DNA from: Budorcas taxicolor
Lineage: Eukaryota; Chordata; Mammalia; Artiodactyla; Bovidae
DNA length: 64,000 nucleotides
Assembly: GCF_023091745.1 (NCBI RefSeq)
Contig: NC_068924.1
Location: 64,868,832 to 64,932,831, forward strand
Reading direction: 5' to 3'
Each line of letters begins with the position of its first letter. The stretch's first letter is position 1. The translations under genes were made by a program, and so were the position numbers. The notes beneath the pieces were generated by a model. That model saw only the letters and a list, made by a program, of their open reading frames with translations, did not search any database and was not told the DNA's origin. Below are positions 44,641-55,832 of this stretch, piece by piece.

Positions 44641-45639
44641 TGAAATTAGAAACCTAGCATTCTATTTATACTAAGTCAAACAAGTAGAATCAAAATTGTC
44701 ATAAATTTTTTAGCTAGGCAAAAGTTCATGTTTTCTTAAAATACATATATTATACATACGATATATATGTATACAAAAGCTTTTCTACCGCACTTGATAA
44801 AGGCTTGAGAAAGAACATCTAAAAAAATAGAAGAGATGGAGAAATTGGAAAACATAAACTAAATGAAATGGGAGCACTGAATATGAAACAGAAAAAGTCA
44901 ATGTAACTTTGACTGCATTTCCCAGTTCCCCTCACTGACTACTGCCCTCTCCAGCGTTCTGATCCCAGGCACGTGCTTTGTCCAGTCTCTTTCATTGTCT
45001 TTGATTCCTGGGATGGGATTTAAAGTCTCTTCATCACGCTGACGTTTGCTGAGAACACTTTAGCTTTATCTGATATCTCTGGACAAGGGGAGCACCCCGA
45101 GCTTCATGAAACCCTCTTTGGGCACATTCTGACCAGCAACCCTTTCATAAGGTCACAGTGCTCAAAATAAACACGACATTTTTTTCTCAGTTTTGACATT
45201 AAAAGACATCATTTTTCAGCAAATGTCACTGTGGTTTCAAAGCCTAAGTGTGATGTGTGAACGAGCCCATTTGTAAACTATTTCCTGCTCAGCCATAGGT
45301 TGAAATTATGCAAGCCAGTGAGTCCTGAGAACAGCTGCATCAAATTCTTAACACCTGCAAAAGAAAAACAGTTTTGAAAATAGTTTTTCATTGTTTTTAA
45401 TTTGGGGATCGGTTGGCTTTCTGTTGTTTCAAACTCTGAAGGACCCTCCAATTCACTAAACCTTCAGCTGGAAAGAGAAGTGATAAATTGCAAAGAAAAG
45501 TTTACCAAATATAAGGTAGAGACTTCACTGGAATTACATTTCCATTAATGCACTTAACTTCTGGAATTGGCCTGAGGATTGCCCCTTCAAGCAATGACAG
45601 AAGTCCCAGGCTCCAGTCCTCCACTGAGCCCTAGAATCA
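44641..45639. other. AT-rich then unique sequence
   Basis: 44740-44790 is rich in TATA and ATACA. 44900-45500 is low in repeats and lies just upstream of the CpG island, so it may hold proximal regulatory sequence. Confidence 0.4.
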
Positions 45640-46020
45640 CCCTCTTCACAACCTGGTAGAGTTTCTTTTCGTGGCGGTGGAGGTGGGGGGGTGGGGTCGG
45701 GGTCACCTCTTGTGTGAGGGAAGCGCAGCGCCAAGCTCCCATGACCTGTTGCCTCCTCTCCAGCTTTTCAAGCGTTGCATTTCCTGAAATTGTTGCACTG
45801 GATCAAAGTGCAGGCGACCCCTTCCCCTTGCAACACCCACCCTCCCTAGCCGAGAGAGTTGCTGCTGGGGAGGAGCCCTGGGATGGGGGGAGGTGGGGAG
45901 GAGCAGTGGGATGGGGTGAGGTGGGGTGCGAGCTGCTGGAGAGAAACTAAAGCGATGAGCACAGGACAGGAAAAGTGGGAGGAGGAGGAGCGGGGGGCGG
46001 TGGGAGGAGGAGGGGGAGGT

Positions 46021-46210
46021 CGTAAGATGAGCGAGGAGGGAAACGTGTCACCAGCTTGGGTCCGGGAGCTCCGCCGCCACCGCGACTGTGGACTCGCGCC
46101 GGAGCGGACTTGAGGCTGGACAGGACCCCGCAGAGCCGGGAGAGGAGGGAGGAAAGGGAGCTGGGCACCGCGCGGTGGCGAGAGCCATCCAGGTCGCTCT
46201 TTGCTTACGG
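46021..46210 (+). other. Candidate non-coding first exon
   Basis: The sequence ends in 'ttgcttacgg' followed by 'gtgagaaaac', a donor of CGG|GTGAGA form. The left edge is set only by the CpG core; the true start site is not visible. No ATG in the exon stays open to the donor, so coding would begin in a later exon. The exon is GC-rich and repeat-free. I do not recognise the gene. Confidence 0.5.
46027..46113 (+). other. Possible upstream open reading frame, 28 codons
   Basis: The ATG has A at -3 ('taagatgagc'). A second in-frame ATG lies at 45955, giving 52 codons if transcription starts earlier. Both frames stop at 46113, about 97 bases before the donor. The peptide is Arg- and Glu-rich with no domain. 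If present in mRNA it could lower translation of the main frame. Confidence 0.35.
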
Positions 46211-47215
46211 GTGAGAAAACTTTCTCGGGAAGACCGGAAACTTTTCCCCGGGCGCGCAGAGTCGGGCGGAGGCGAGCTGCGGGGGTGCGTTGACTCGAGG
46301 TGACTCGGGAGGGGCTGGAGCCTTAGGGTCAGCAGTGGCACGGGATTGAGAACACAATCCACACCGGGCACAATCCAGCGGGGCTCGCGGAGGGGGCTTG
46401 GGGAAAGCGTTACATCTGGGGGCAACCGGGTGGGGGCCCTCGCGTGGTTAAGGGTCCTCGTATCCGACGCTGCAGGCGGGCACAGAGTACGGGGCTCGCG
46501 ACCACCGTGAGGGGCCGGGGAGGGGAGGAACGGTCCCCGCGTCGGTGGCTTAGGATGGGCGAGGGACGCCGCCGATCCTAGGACCCAGGCTGTGCCTGGA
46601 GATCGAAAAAGAAAGTTTGCTTGTAGGTCTCTCTCGTTCTCCCCTTTGGCCCTTTTGAGGTGCAAATCTCAAGAACTGCCCCTACTCGGGCGCGGGCGAT
46701 TCGGCGCCCCCAAACACTCCATCTTTTCCTGCTATTCCCCCTTCTTTTCGGAGAGAGGCTTGGGAGGGGAGGCCAGAGAAGGGAACCGCTTTGTCCCGAG
46801 CGCCGCTGAAGTGCGCGCTCCGCAGACTGGGGCGGACCGGGGCGGGCGGCCCTCCTCGCCAGCAGCATCCCCTCTCCGCTACCTCTTTCCCGCCAGCCCT
46901 AGTTTTGGGAAGGCTTTCCTCTGCGCGCCTACTGTGCGCGCACGGAGAGCTCATTGCGAGCACAGGGGGGCGCTCTGGAATCTTCACTCCTGCCTCTCGA
47001 CTCTGGTTCCAGCTTTCTTCCCCCTTTTCCTAGGGGCGGCCGCCCAGGATCAGACCAGGTTCTGTACTTGCAAACCGTGCTTCAGGAATCGGCTCTGGGG
47101 TGCCTCCCTGGTTGGCAATAGGGTTTTCCCCTGTTCTACCTAGCCTCCGCCTTGGGTCACATGCCACCGCCTCTTCCCCCGCGGTGCCGGGAGCCCGCGT
47201 TTTGTTGGTCAGCAG

Positions 47216-47230
47216 TAAGGCGGTGAGTAT
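47216..47230 (+). other. Second candidate splice donor
   Basis: 'agtaaggcg|gtgagtattt' has exon end at 47222 and a near-consensus GTGAGT intron start. It could end an alternative first exon lying in the 3' half of the CpG island. There is no transcript evidence. Confidence 0.35.
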
Positions 47231-48289
47231 TTATAGACACCACTGCAGTCCTGCGCTATGCAAGGTTTCAGTTTACGATGCATCTCACAAGACGGAAGGC
47301 TCACGCGAGGTGGCTCAGAGGCACATCTGCTCCGGAGACCCACTTGGAAAAGTTATGGGCTGGAATATCCAGACATTCCTGCCGGGTAGAGTTCTAGACC
47401 TATTGCCCACACGGTGCGTGCAGATCCAAACGACCCATTGCAAAGGACCAAAGCGGTCAAGGACACCAAGTCCAGATTGTCTCCGTCTTCTGCTCCCCCT
47501 CCCCTTTCCCCACCAAAGGGCGCTTGCTGATCAAACCTCAGAGGTGGCCCTTTTTACTTCCCTTTAGTGATCCTGATCACTGTGGGTGCAGTCATGACAT
47601 TTCACTGGCCTGCATGCTGCAAAATGTCATGGGACTGTGTTCTAGTAAATTGCTGGGGGAGCGGGGCGGGAGAGGGGGTGGGCGGGCGGGAGCCGCCGTA
47701 ACTGACAACAGGAACAGCACCTCTATCTGAAGGCTAGATGGCACTTGCAGAACTAATTTAGCCACGTTTTAAATTTAGTCTCTTTTGAGTTTCCTAGTAA
47801 GACTAAGAAAAGTGCAACACTCCTTTTGTGGAACCTGGCTGGTGGGCCTTCTCTGGTTGTATTGAGCCCAGGAAATCTGACTAAGTGTTTTTAGCGTTCA
47901 GTGTTTTTATCGAATGTGGCATATAAAGGCAACAATGCTTGGTTAATCCACAAAGTTGTCTTTGGTTTTATTCAATCCCCAACCATCATCCTTTCAGTAT
48001 TCCATTGATAATTAGAGCCAGAATCGTCAGTAGTGTAAAAAAGAAAGGTATTAGAAATAAGGTTGTTTGACCTGGTTATTTCTTAAGGACTTAGTTTAAA
48101 CAAGCTTATTTCTCAATGAGGAGACTTAATTTCTTTCAGATCCAGAGAGTCATGGTTGTGTTTTTATTGCACATGGGTAAGATTTCAACAATGGTCTGTG
48201 TTTGAACATTTCAAAAATCTTGCCTTTATTTTATAAAAGGGGAGGGGGACAAACACCTCTTGAAGTCTTATTATATCAGACTTTGCACT
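47231..48289. other. Low-repeat sequence downstream of the island
   Basis: Unique sequence that becomes AT-rich after about 47750. No gene is recognised. If the + strand exon is real this is first-intron DNA. Confidence 0.5.
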
Positions 48290-48470
48290 AAGAAACTTTG
48301 ATATATAATCTGCACCCAAAAAATGAGGAGATAAGTACTATCATTTCCACATGACATAGATTACACCGAGGCTTAGAGGGCTTAAATTTGTCCAAAGTCA
48401 TAGAACAGGGAAGAGTCAAAGCTAGATCTATTTCTTTTGTTATTATAATCACACATAATGGCCTGCCTCT
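48290..48470 (-). mobile_element. MIR SINE
   Basis: 'tttgcactaagaaactttga', 'gataagtactatcatttcca' and 'gaggcttagagggcttaaat' follow inverted MIR. Confidence 0.7.
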
Positions 48471-49814
48471 GAGAATCCTGCCCTTCTGCTTGACTGTTAA
48501 GCTAAAGTGCCTTTATTCAGAACTCCTCCACATGTAGATGGCAGGAAGGAAGACATTAACACATCACTCTGTTTGAGGCTTGCTACTCTAGGAGATACTT
48601 GCAAGATTAAATGGCCTTTTTAATTTGTTTCCTGACCACCCCCCATCACTGATGCATAAAAGAATCTGGGATCCAGACTCTGACAGGATGGTTATTTTGA
48701 GACATTAGTCGGCCATCTTGGTCAGGCGACTTTCCAAATAAAGTCGTGTTCCTTGCCTTAACACCTTGCCTCTTGGATTCACTGCCCCCTGTGCAGCAAA
48801 CAGAGCGAGCCTGGACTCAGTAACAGGCACACACACCCTGGAGTGGAGAATGGGTTCCAGATCTGTTACTCCAGCCTTGAAGTGCCAGCCATCTCTGAAG
48901 ATGTCTTTCCTTTCAGGGCCTCAGTTGTTGATAAGATCATTTTATAGTTGATTAACTGGTGGCTTTTCTCTTTTCTTTCTTTTAAATATCATAGAGTGAC
49001 TCACTGGGGGGCAGGGAGGGGAGGGTAATCCTCGTTTTATCTTTAAAAACCATCGCACTGGTATTTGAAAATTTCATTCTGGGGATCCAGACCTAATGTC
49101 ATAATCTTCACTTTGTTTATTAACAATGTACATGCAATATTTCGACCATTCATCTGTTGAATTGAAATCAATAAGGACTCTGTGGATTTCTTCATACGTT
49201 CTCTATCCTAGGGAATTTGTAGGTGTGCATGTGAACAGTCTCCTGTGGTCATTCCTTTTGTACTGCCCTTGTACATGTAGAATACACAGAAATTTGAATT
49301 GTAGCCTTTTTTCACCCCCCCCCCCTTTTTTTTTACAGAGATAGATTGATACAGAATTGATGTGAGAAATAGTGTGAGGCCTTCTGAAAGATCTCTAATG
49401 TGGTGTGTTCATCATTTAAAGTTTGTTCCCTAGAGTTGCCTCTATATATGTGAAACTAAATTCTTGCTAAAAGCAATGCTTATAGAAACTATCATTTGTT
49501 AACTGTTTATTATAAGTTAATATTTCAGTGGCTGAGTGTTGGGAATAAAATATTTTGTGGGTTTTGTACAGGCTATGAGTTTAATAATTTGGGAACAGAG
49601 ACAGTGGTACCCTGATGAGCAGAAGGTACTGTTTTACAAGGGAAGAGTCCCCTTTGGAGCTAAGAAGAAGGTTGAGTGATGCTAAGCAATGATGGGGCAT
49701 CAGCGTTGAACTTAATTCATGGTTTGGGCAGGGGCTGGAGATTCAAGGTTTACCTTAAAACGTACAGTTAAAGGAGCCAACTTATTTCCTGGGCAGTTAC
49801 TGGCCAGGTTCAGT
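48471..49814. other. Mostly unique sequence
   Basis: No recognised gene. 49313-49333 is a C-run followed by a T-run (about 9 each). The 49085-49300 stretch is AT-rich and low in repeats. Confidence 0.45.
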
Positions 49815-49990
49815 CATGGTAATGTTTATGAACCTCTTAACAATCAAGCAGGTGAACCTCTCAACAATCAAGCAGGTAGATATTCTTTTCCTGATTTTAA
49901 GATGTGAAAAACGAAGACTCAGAGAGGTTAATTACTTTCCTGATGTCACACAGCTATTAACTCAAGCCCCTTGTTCTTTCTAGTATATTC
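49815..49990 (-). mobile_element. MIR SINE with 24-bp tandem duplication
   Basis: 'gaagactcagagaggttaat' and 'tgatgtcacacagctattaa' are inverted MIR. Before them a 24-bp unit ('gaacctcttaacaatcaagc' and on) is repeated at 49830-49853 and 49854-49877 with one difference. Confidence 0.7.
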
Positions 49991-49999
49991 TGATATGTG

Positions 50000-50330
50000 T
50001 CCTTGAAGGCCTTCCATGAAGAACCTAGGATCCCAGGATCTCAAGAAGGTCCTAGTTGTTCACATGGAAGTTTCTGAATCAGAGCAGTGTGGTCACATTA
50101 AAATGAGAGGACAGGGACTGGGTGAACATTGGAGGAATCAAAGGGACAGTGTGGGTAATTCTGAGAGTAGTTATTCCATGGAAGAAGGAGAGAGGCCCAG
50201 AAGGTGCTGTGACTGTAAGAATTACTGGTGCTGGTCTGGCAGGGGATGGCTGTCGCCCTGGTGGGCAGGACCTGGTGATCAGCCTGCCCAACAGGTGCTG
50301 AAACGGGAGAATGCAGGAGGAAGTACCGCA
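50000..50330 (+). mobile_element. Probable L2 fragment
   Basis: 'gaatcagagcagtgtggtca' and 'gtgaacattggaggaatcaa' resemble the L2 internal region. Weak match. Confidence 0.35.
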
Positions 50331-50379
50331 ACCTCTCTTGGCCTGGCTTCTGCTGTGAAGAAGCCTCGTTAGAAGCCCC

Positions 50380-51060
50380 AGGTTATAGTCAATTTAAATT
50401 AGGGAGCCCCAGACTTGTTTCCATTTTAATTGGACTTGACTCTTTGAGGTAACAGTCACCCAGTCTCTCGCTCTTTAAATATTTTTTTCTTATGCTTTGC
50501 CAGTTTATGGCCTTTGTAGATCAATCCTTGGATTCCATTTAGACAGAGAGAGAAAGAGAGAGAAAAAAAAATAGTAAAGGTTAGTGATTACCTAAATTGG
50601 ATTAAGTTCTGTCTAGCAGCCGTTTAAAGAAATACTGCTTGCTCTTTAATTACTGTCAACTAGGAATTTAAATGGTCTATTAAATTTAAGCTGACTTTTT
50701 TTTTTCCCCCTCTGATAGTTCCAACTCCTAACATATTCTGGTGATTTGGGGGCTTTTTAAATATTCTTCAAATGTGTGGAGGACATTCTCTATCTCCTCC
50801 CTTTAAAAAATATTCCATTTCTGTAGCAGGATAATAAATGATATTATACACTGGCTTCGTTAGGAAGCAGAAGCCAGCAGCCCGGTTTAGCTGGCTCTGT
50901 GCTGATTGGAGAGCAAGTCAGTTATCTGAGTTCTTTGTCAGAAATGTGAGGACTGCTCTGTGAGGTTTTGGGGATGGGTCATGGCTTGCTCATTTGTCTC
51001 TGTAGTTAAAGGTTAGGTTTAAAATGAAAATCAACCACCTTTACTCTGTGTAAGCTTTCA
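50380..51060. promoter_or_regulatory. Repeat-free AT-rich block, possible conserved element
   Basis: No repeat is recognised. Short homeodomain-like and GATA-like words recur ('taaattggattaagttctgt', 'gctctttaattactgtcaac', 'aaattagggagccccagact'). This composition is typical of conserved non-coding enhancers in developmental introns, but conservation cannot be seen from one sequence. Confidence 0.3.
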
Positions 51061-51132
51061 GTCAAAAATATGAGTGATCTTTTTGGAAGCAGGTGGTGTG
51101 TATGCTTTGAGACTAGGTCTAGAACGAGCTGG

Positions 51133-51343
51133 CGTCTTCCCTGGTGGCTCAGCAGTAAAGAATCCGCCTACATGCAGGAGCCACAGGAGATGCAGATTCC
51201 ATCCCTGGGTTGGGAAGACCCCCTGGAGGGGGAAATGGCAACCCACTCGAGTATTCTTGCCTGGGAAATCCCCATGGGCAGAGGGGCCTAGCTGGTTACA
51301 GTCCGTAGGGTGGCAAAGAGTTGGACAAAACTGAAGCGAGTGA
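51133..51343 (+). mobile_element. Bov-tA SINE
   Basis: 'cttccctggtggctcagcag' to 'actgaagcgagtgagcacgc' is a + strand Bov-tA. The tail passes directly into the ACGC-type microsatellite. Confidence 0.9.
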
Positions 51344-51431
51344 GCACGCACACACGCACGCACACATGCACGCACGCACGCACGCATGCAGGCACGCACG
51401 CACACATGCACGCATGCACGCACACACGCAC
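51344..51431. repeat. CGCACA/ACGC microsatellite
   Basis: About 88 bp of CACG, CACA and CATG units directly follow the SINE tail. It is CpG-rich and could be methylated or form Z-DNA. Confidence 0.95.
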
Positions 51432-52589
51432 TAGGGTGAGGTGAGTGAGCTGTCAAGGGCGTGGCCCTGAGAGAGATACCTCACTCGCCTCACCCTCTTC
51501 CTAGCCCTGTTGCACTTATGGGTGAACTGTGCCCAGAGGGTCCTGGAGAGCCATGGGACTCACGCTAAGATCCCTCTCCCTCTTGACCATGGCCTCTGGA
51601 AAAACCAAGTCAACATCTACCCCTGCCAGTGCCCAAGCAGCCTCTCATAATTATTTGTGTGATTTATTTTGCATATAATCATAGGCTCCAAAAAAACATG
51701 TACTTACCTCTAATTCTAAGTACACCTCACCTTAATTTTGGGGGATAAATGTGAGATTTCTCTCAATACTCATCAGTGTTCTGGTTTCACCTTAGCTGGC
51801 CACAAGGCACCAGCAACACCTCCAATTTCTTGCTTCTCTCCTCATTTGTTACAGAACTTTATTCAACTTTGCTGGCTCTTCTGGACGCAGGCCGAGTTCT
51901 GTGTTTTGTTGAAGGCATCTGTGACAACGGTTGTTTCTAGCAAATACTAGGATTAAGGGACCGCTTGGGACTGCCTTGGCCATTCAGGAACTAGAATATA
52001 TGTCCATTTAGCTGAGCCTGGGAGAATACGTGAAGGAATTTGTTTTCCTCTTCTTCCCAAGGACTGGGGGCAAAAATCCAGCAAGGACTCTAATGTGCGT
52101 CTGTATTATTCTGAACTAAGCTGCCTCACACCCTGTTACAACCTGCTCGTGACCTCAGCTGGGTAAATCCTCCGTGTAAAGCCTTTTACCCTTGTCGTTG
52201 AATTCTAAATACTCCTCTGGAATGGGTTCAGCATTTTTCCGCAGGTGTCGTTGGGGGAGACCACGTCAGCTGCCGCCGTCATTTTGGAGAACTCTGCTAC
52301 TTGCTGGCCACTGGAGTCCACCACTGTGGCAGCTGTGTGGCCACTTTCATTGTAAAATATCTGCCGGCAAAAATGGTGGGTGAACATGGTTATCCCATGC
52401 AGTGTTCTGAGATCATTAAAAAAAATCTCAGCCAGCAGGATAATTGATTCCTTTCAGGCTTCAGAAAAGTCCCCAAGACACCCCCAAAGGTCAGTATCAA
52501 CTTTGCAGATGAGAGAGTTGTACGAAAAGGCCATATGTTGGTCCTGGCTGGCATCTCAGAGATAGTGCAGGACAGGGATTTGAGATCTG
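51432..52589. other. Unique sequence
   Basis: No recognised gene or repeat. 52240-52380 has moderate GC and a few CpGs. Confidence 0.45.
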
Positions 52590-52700
52590 GGTTGATCTGG
52601 ATTTGAGATCAGAGATTGCCGTGGGCAAGCCGTCTGACCGGGGCCAATTGCTCACTGTTGCTGTCTACAAAATAACGCGATTGGTCTCCTTCCTGGTCTA
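52590..52700 (+). mobile_element. MIR SINE fragment
   Basis: 'gggcaagccgtctgaccggg' and 'tgctgtctacaaaataacgc' follow the central MIR region. Confidence 0.55.
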
Positions 52701-52862
52701 GGGCTGTGCTTCCTCAGGTATATGCAGATCACCCAGGGATCTTGTTAAATCACAGAACCTGATTCAGTGGGTATGCGGTGGGGCCTGAATGTCTAACAAG
52801 CTCCCAAGTGATGCCAATTCTGCTGATTCTTAGGTCTCAAGTTAAGTAGCCAGGCACTAGAG
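52701..52862 (+). mobile_element. hAT-type (MER20-like) relic
   Basis: 'cttgttaaatcacagaacct' and 'taacaagctcccaagtgatg' match a widespread non-autonomous hAT. The subfamily is uncertain. Confidence 0.55.
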
Positions 52863-52865
52863 TCT

Positions 52866-53105
52866 GACCAGGGTCTCAACCTTATCCATATCGACACTTG
52901 GGGCTGGATAGTTCTTTGTCATAGGAAGCTGTCCTGTGTGCTGTAGAATGTTTAAAGGCATCCCTGACCTCTGTCGGATAGATGCTTGTGGTACCCTCCA
53001 CACCTCCTCACACTATAGCAGCAAAAGATACCTCCAGACATTGCTGAATGTCTCCCTCGGGAGGAGATGGGGGCAAGATCACCCTTGGTTGAGAACATTA
53101 GTTTT
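52866..53105 (-). mobile_element. MER5A-type hAT element
   Basis: 'cagggtctcaaccttatcca', 'atgtttaaaggcatccctga', 'agatacctccagacattgct' and 'atcacccttggttgagaaca' outline an inverted MER5A, nearly full length. Confidence 0.85.
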
Positions 53106-53154
53106 TGCTAGACTGGTGTTGTGAAGGCTGGCTGTACGTCAGGATAGCCTGGAG

Positions 53155-53392
53155 TTCTCCTCTTTGAAATTATGCAAAAGTATTTGTCCCAGACTTGAGT
53201 CCTGGTGCTATTGGACTCAGTTATGAAAGTCCTCCCTTTCATAACTGTGGGACTGGAGACAAGTTCCTTCCCTGGCCTCTGAACCAGAAACTCTTTACTT
53301 CTAAAATAGGGGTCATAATGATGCCTACTTCTGAGAGTTGTTGGGGAGATCAGATGAGGTGAATGTGAAAATGAGCTTTAGAAACTAGTCAT
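53155..53392 (+). mobile_element. MIR-like SINE
   Basis: 'gggactggagacaagttcct', 'tgagagttgttggggagatc' and 'gatgaggtgaatgtgaaaat' follow MIR. Confidence 0.65.
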
Positions 53393-53394
53393 CC

Positions 53395-53530
53395 CTTGGT
53401 ATCTGTAGGAAACTGGTGCAGGAGGTCCCTCTTCCCGGGACTGAAATCCAAGGATGCTCAAGTCTTTACACTTGGCCCTCTGTATTCGAGGGCTCAGAAC
53501 CCACAGATCCCTAAAGCTGACCATATAAAG
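53395..53530. mobile_element. Tigger-type DNA transposon relic, internally deleted
   Basis: 'tagtcatcccttggtatctg' opens the TIR and 'cttggccctctgtattcgag' comes from the other end, so most of the interior is missing. Confidence 0.6.
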
Positions 53531-55626
53531 TGTTGTGCAGGTGTCAGTGGTGAGTGGTCTACCACAGGCCTCTGAAGTTTTATTTTACTGGTCCGATTAT
53601 TTATCCCAGGTCTGGATTCATCTTCCTACAGGCCTCCCAAGTGACCATCACACTCTTTCCTCGTTATTCATCTGGCCCTGGCAGTTACGAACTATACTTG
53701 TTTTTCTGTAGCCAACTCTTTAAGGCAAGGGGCCTCAAACTGGCAGCCCAGGGGCCAGACTTGGGCATCAGAAATGTCCTGTTTGATTTGAGTCCTGTTT
53801 TGAAAAAAGAAAAAAAAAAAAAAAAAGATTATTTGCTCCAGTATTTAAAAATTGGGAGATTTGACATGTAAACCCGGGCTTCCAGCTTTTTTTTTTAAGA
53901 AATAGAAGACTGAGGGTTCTCCTTAGTCTGCTGTGGCCCCACCTGGGCCTCCAAGCCTGGGCGTGTTCTCTGCTTCGGGCCACTGCAGGCATTGAGTTGT
54001 TTGCCATCAGTGCTTTAGGCCTTCCTGTGTTTTTCTTTAATCACGACCAAATTCCTGCTCCTTTTTTCTCTTTTCTTTATTATTGATAGGACCACATCTG
54101 GCTCTTCTTCGTGCTCTGGATAGTGGGTGCTTACTGATATTTATTAAAGCGTAATATTTGGTCCCTTCCTTGCCAGATTTTAAAAGGGTACCTGTTGAGC
54201 TTTACCTCCAAAAGCTTGTTTTTTTCTTCCCCAAATTTCCTTTCCAATGTCCAGTGCCCATATTCTTTAGAGAAACAGACAAGAAAAAGGAGAGCATGTA
54301 TTTTTCGGGCGACCTTTCATTAGCTTTGCTTTGTAACTGGAGAAGGCGATTTAATCTTTCTGCCTCGGTCTTGTCTCAACCGTCCATCTTCAATTACAGC
54401 TGTTGGTGTAATAGTGCATTTATAGCATGACTTTTGAGTATTTCCTGTGAGCCCCTGAGCCCCCTGGGGGCAGATACTCCATTCTTCCTTGTTCCGAACC
54501 GTTTTTTCCTACTCAGATCCTGGCACACAGCAGACCTTCTAACATGTGGTTGTTACATGAACTTGAATCGAACTCATGACCTCCTTGAAATGATCAGATC
54601 TCAAGAGCCCCTTTAGGCTCCTGACTCTCTCCAGCGCTCTTTGCACTTGGCCCCATGACATGGGAGAAGAGCCCCTTCCCTTTGTCTCCTTTTCTTATGA
54701 GAAAGCACTCCATCTTGTTCCTGCAATGAGAGAGTGAAGCTAATTTTTAGTAAATCACACATGTTATTCTAGAGCACATCTCCCCACCCTGAAAACTCTT
54801 GCTGGCTGCCAGACAGTAGCTTCTGACCGCTCTGTCACCCCTCAGGGTTTTATGTATGTTCCATGTCAGCAATTACATCATGCGTGGTCAGTCTCTGCGA
54901 CCACTGGTGTCTAGACTTTTCAGTTTATCATCTGGGAGGCACTGCAGAATCTCTCTGGATGGCATTTATGGGCCACACCCGAACAATTTGCTCTCCAAGA
55001 AACTTGATACTTAAAGTGGAGCTTCGAGAGGAGTAAATAAGAGGTGTGGTTATTCTCCACAGTTTTGTTTGACTTGTATCACAGGAGGGGATTTTTCTGA
55101 TGATTATATTGTGGTTGGCAGGCCTGGGTGATGATGCTGGAATGAAATAATTATTTCTAGATGGATCGGGATTGTCAGTGCTCTGAGTTCCGGGGACATT
55201 TTGCCAACCTTGTGAAGCAGAGAGAAACAGGCGCTTGCATCCTGTTTGTGCCAGTATTTACTCTTGCACAAATTTGGACTCCCAGACTCTTCCGTCTGCG
55301 TCTGATTTCCAGCGGAGGACTGACAAAGTTGTCTCATTCTTCCTGTTGAACTTTTTCCATAGTCCAAACTTGACTCCTAACATTTTCTCGTTTGTGAGAA
55401 TGTCTGTCTCCTGCTGGTTTTTGTCTCCTACAAGTTGCAAAGGTGGGTCTTAATCCAAATAAGTGTGCCATGTCCTGCAGCCGGCGCCTTCCTCTGCTGT
55501 GCTTGTAGGTTCCACTGACCAGCAGGCAGACCCAGGACTTCTTGCCCACGTGGCCTAGGTCCAGTGATGCTAAGGTGGACCCCAGTTCAAGCAGAAGGAA
55601 GGGTATTTTTCTGGTCCCTTGTGTAT
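53531..55626. other. Low-repeat intron-like region
   Basis: No gene is recognised. 53725-53770 ('ggcctcaaactggcagccca') resembles a hAT end. An A-rich run of about 17 is near 53809. 54880-55100 is low in repeats. Confidence 0.4.
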
Positions 55627-55832
55627 GCTTGGCTCAAATGGGTGAAGAATCTGCCTGCAATGCGGGAGACCCAGATTTGATCCCTGGGTTGGAACTATTC
55701 CTTGGAGAAGCAAATGGCTACCCACTCCAGTATTCCTGCCTGGAGAATCCGATGGACAGAGGAGCCTGGCGGGCTGTGATGCATGGAGCTGCAAAGAGTG
55801 GGACATGACTGACCGACTAAGAGTTTCACTTT
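55627..55832 (+). mobile_element. Bov-tA SINE
   Basis: 'aagaatctgcctgcaatgcg' to 'gaccgactaagagtttcact' is a + strand Bov-tA with an eroded head. Confidence 0.87.

Larger units (their letters stand above)
45640..47230. promoter_or_regulatory. CpG island, probable promoter of an unnamed gene
   Basis: From about 45900 the sequence becomes strongly GC-rich with dense CpG ('ccgccgccaccgcgactgtg', 'ccccgggcgcgcagagtcgg', 'gcgggcggccctcctcgcca') and no transposons, unlike everything around it. G-rich runs lie at 45675-45700 and 45965-46020. I see no TATA box. A likely + strand first exon with a good donor lies inside. I cannot name the gene. A minus-strand or divergent promoter cannot be excluded. 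Confidence 0.82.

Noticed and set aside
46048..46665. 205-codon minus-strand frame over the CpG island
   Set aside because: GC-rich DNA has few stop codons by chance. No domain is seen, and the frame crosses the likely promoter.
46960..46980. CTCF site 'cacaggggggcgctc'
   Set aside because: Only about 9 of 12 core positions match. GC-rich context makes chance likely.
51344..51431. Possible CRISPR-like or satellite array
   Set aside because: Simple CACG/CACA microsatellite with no spacer structure.
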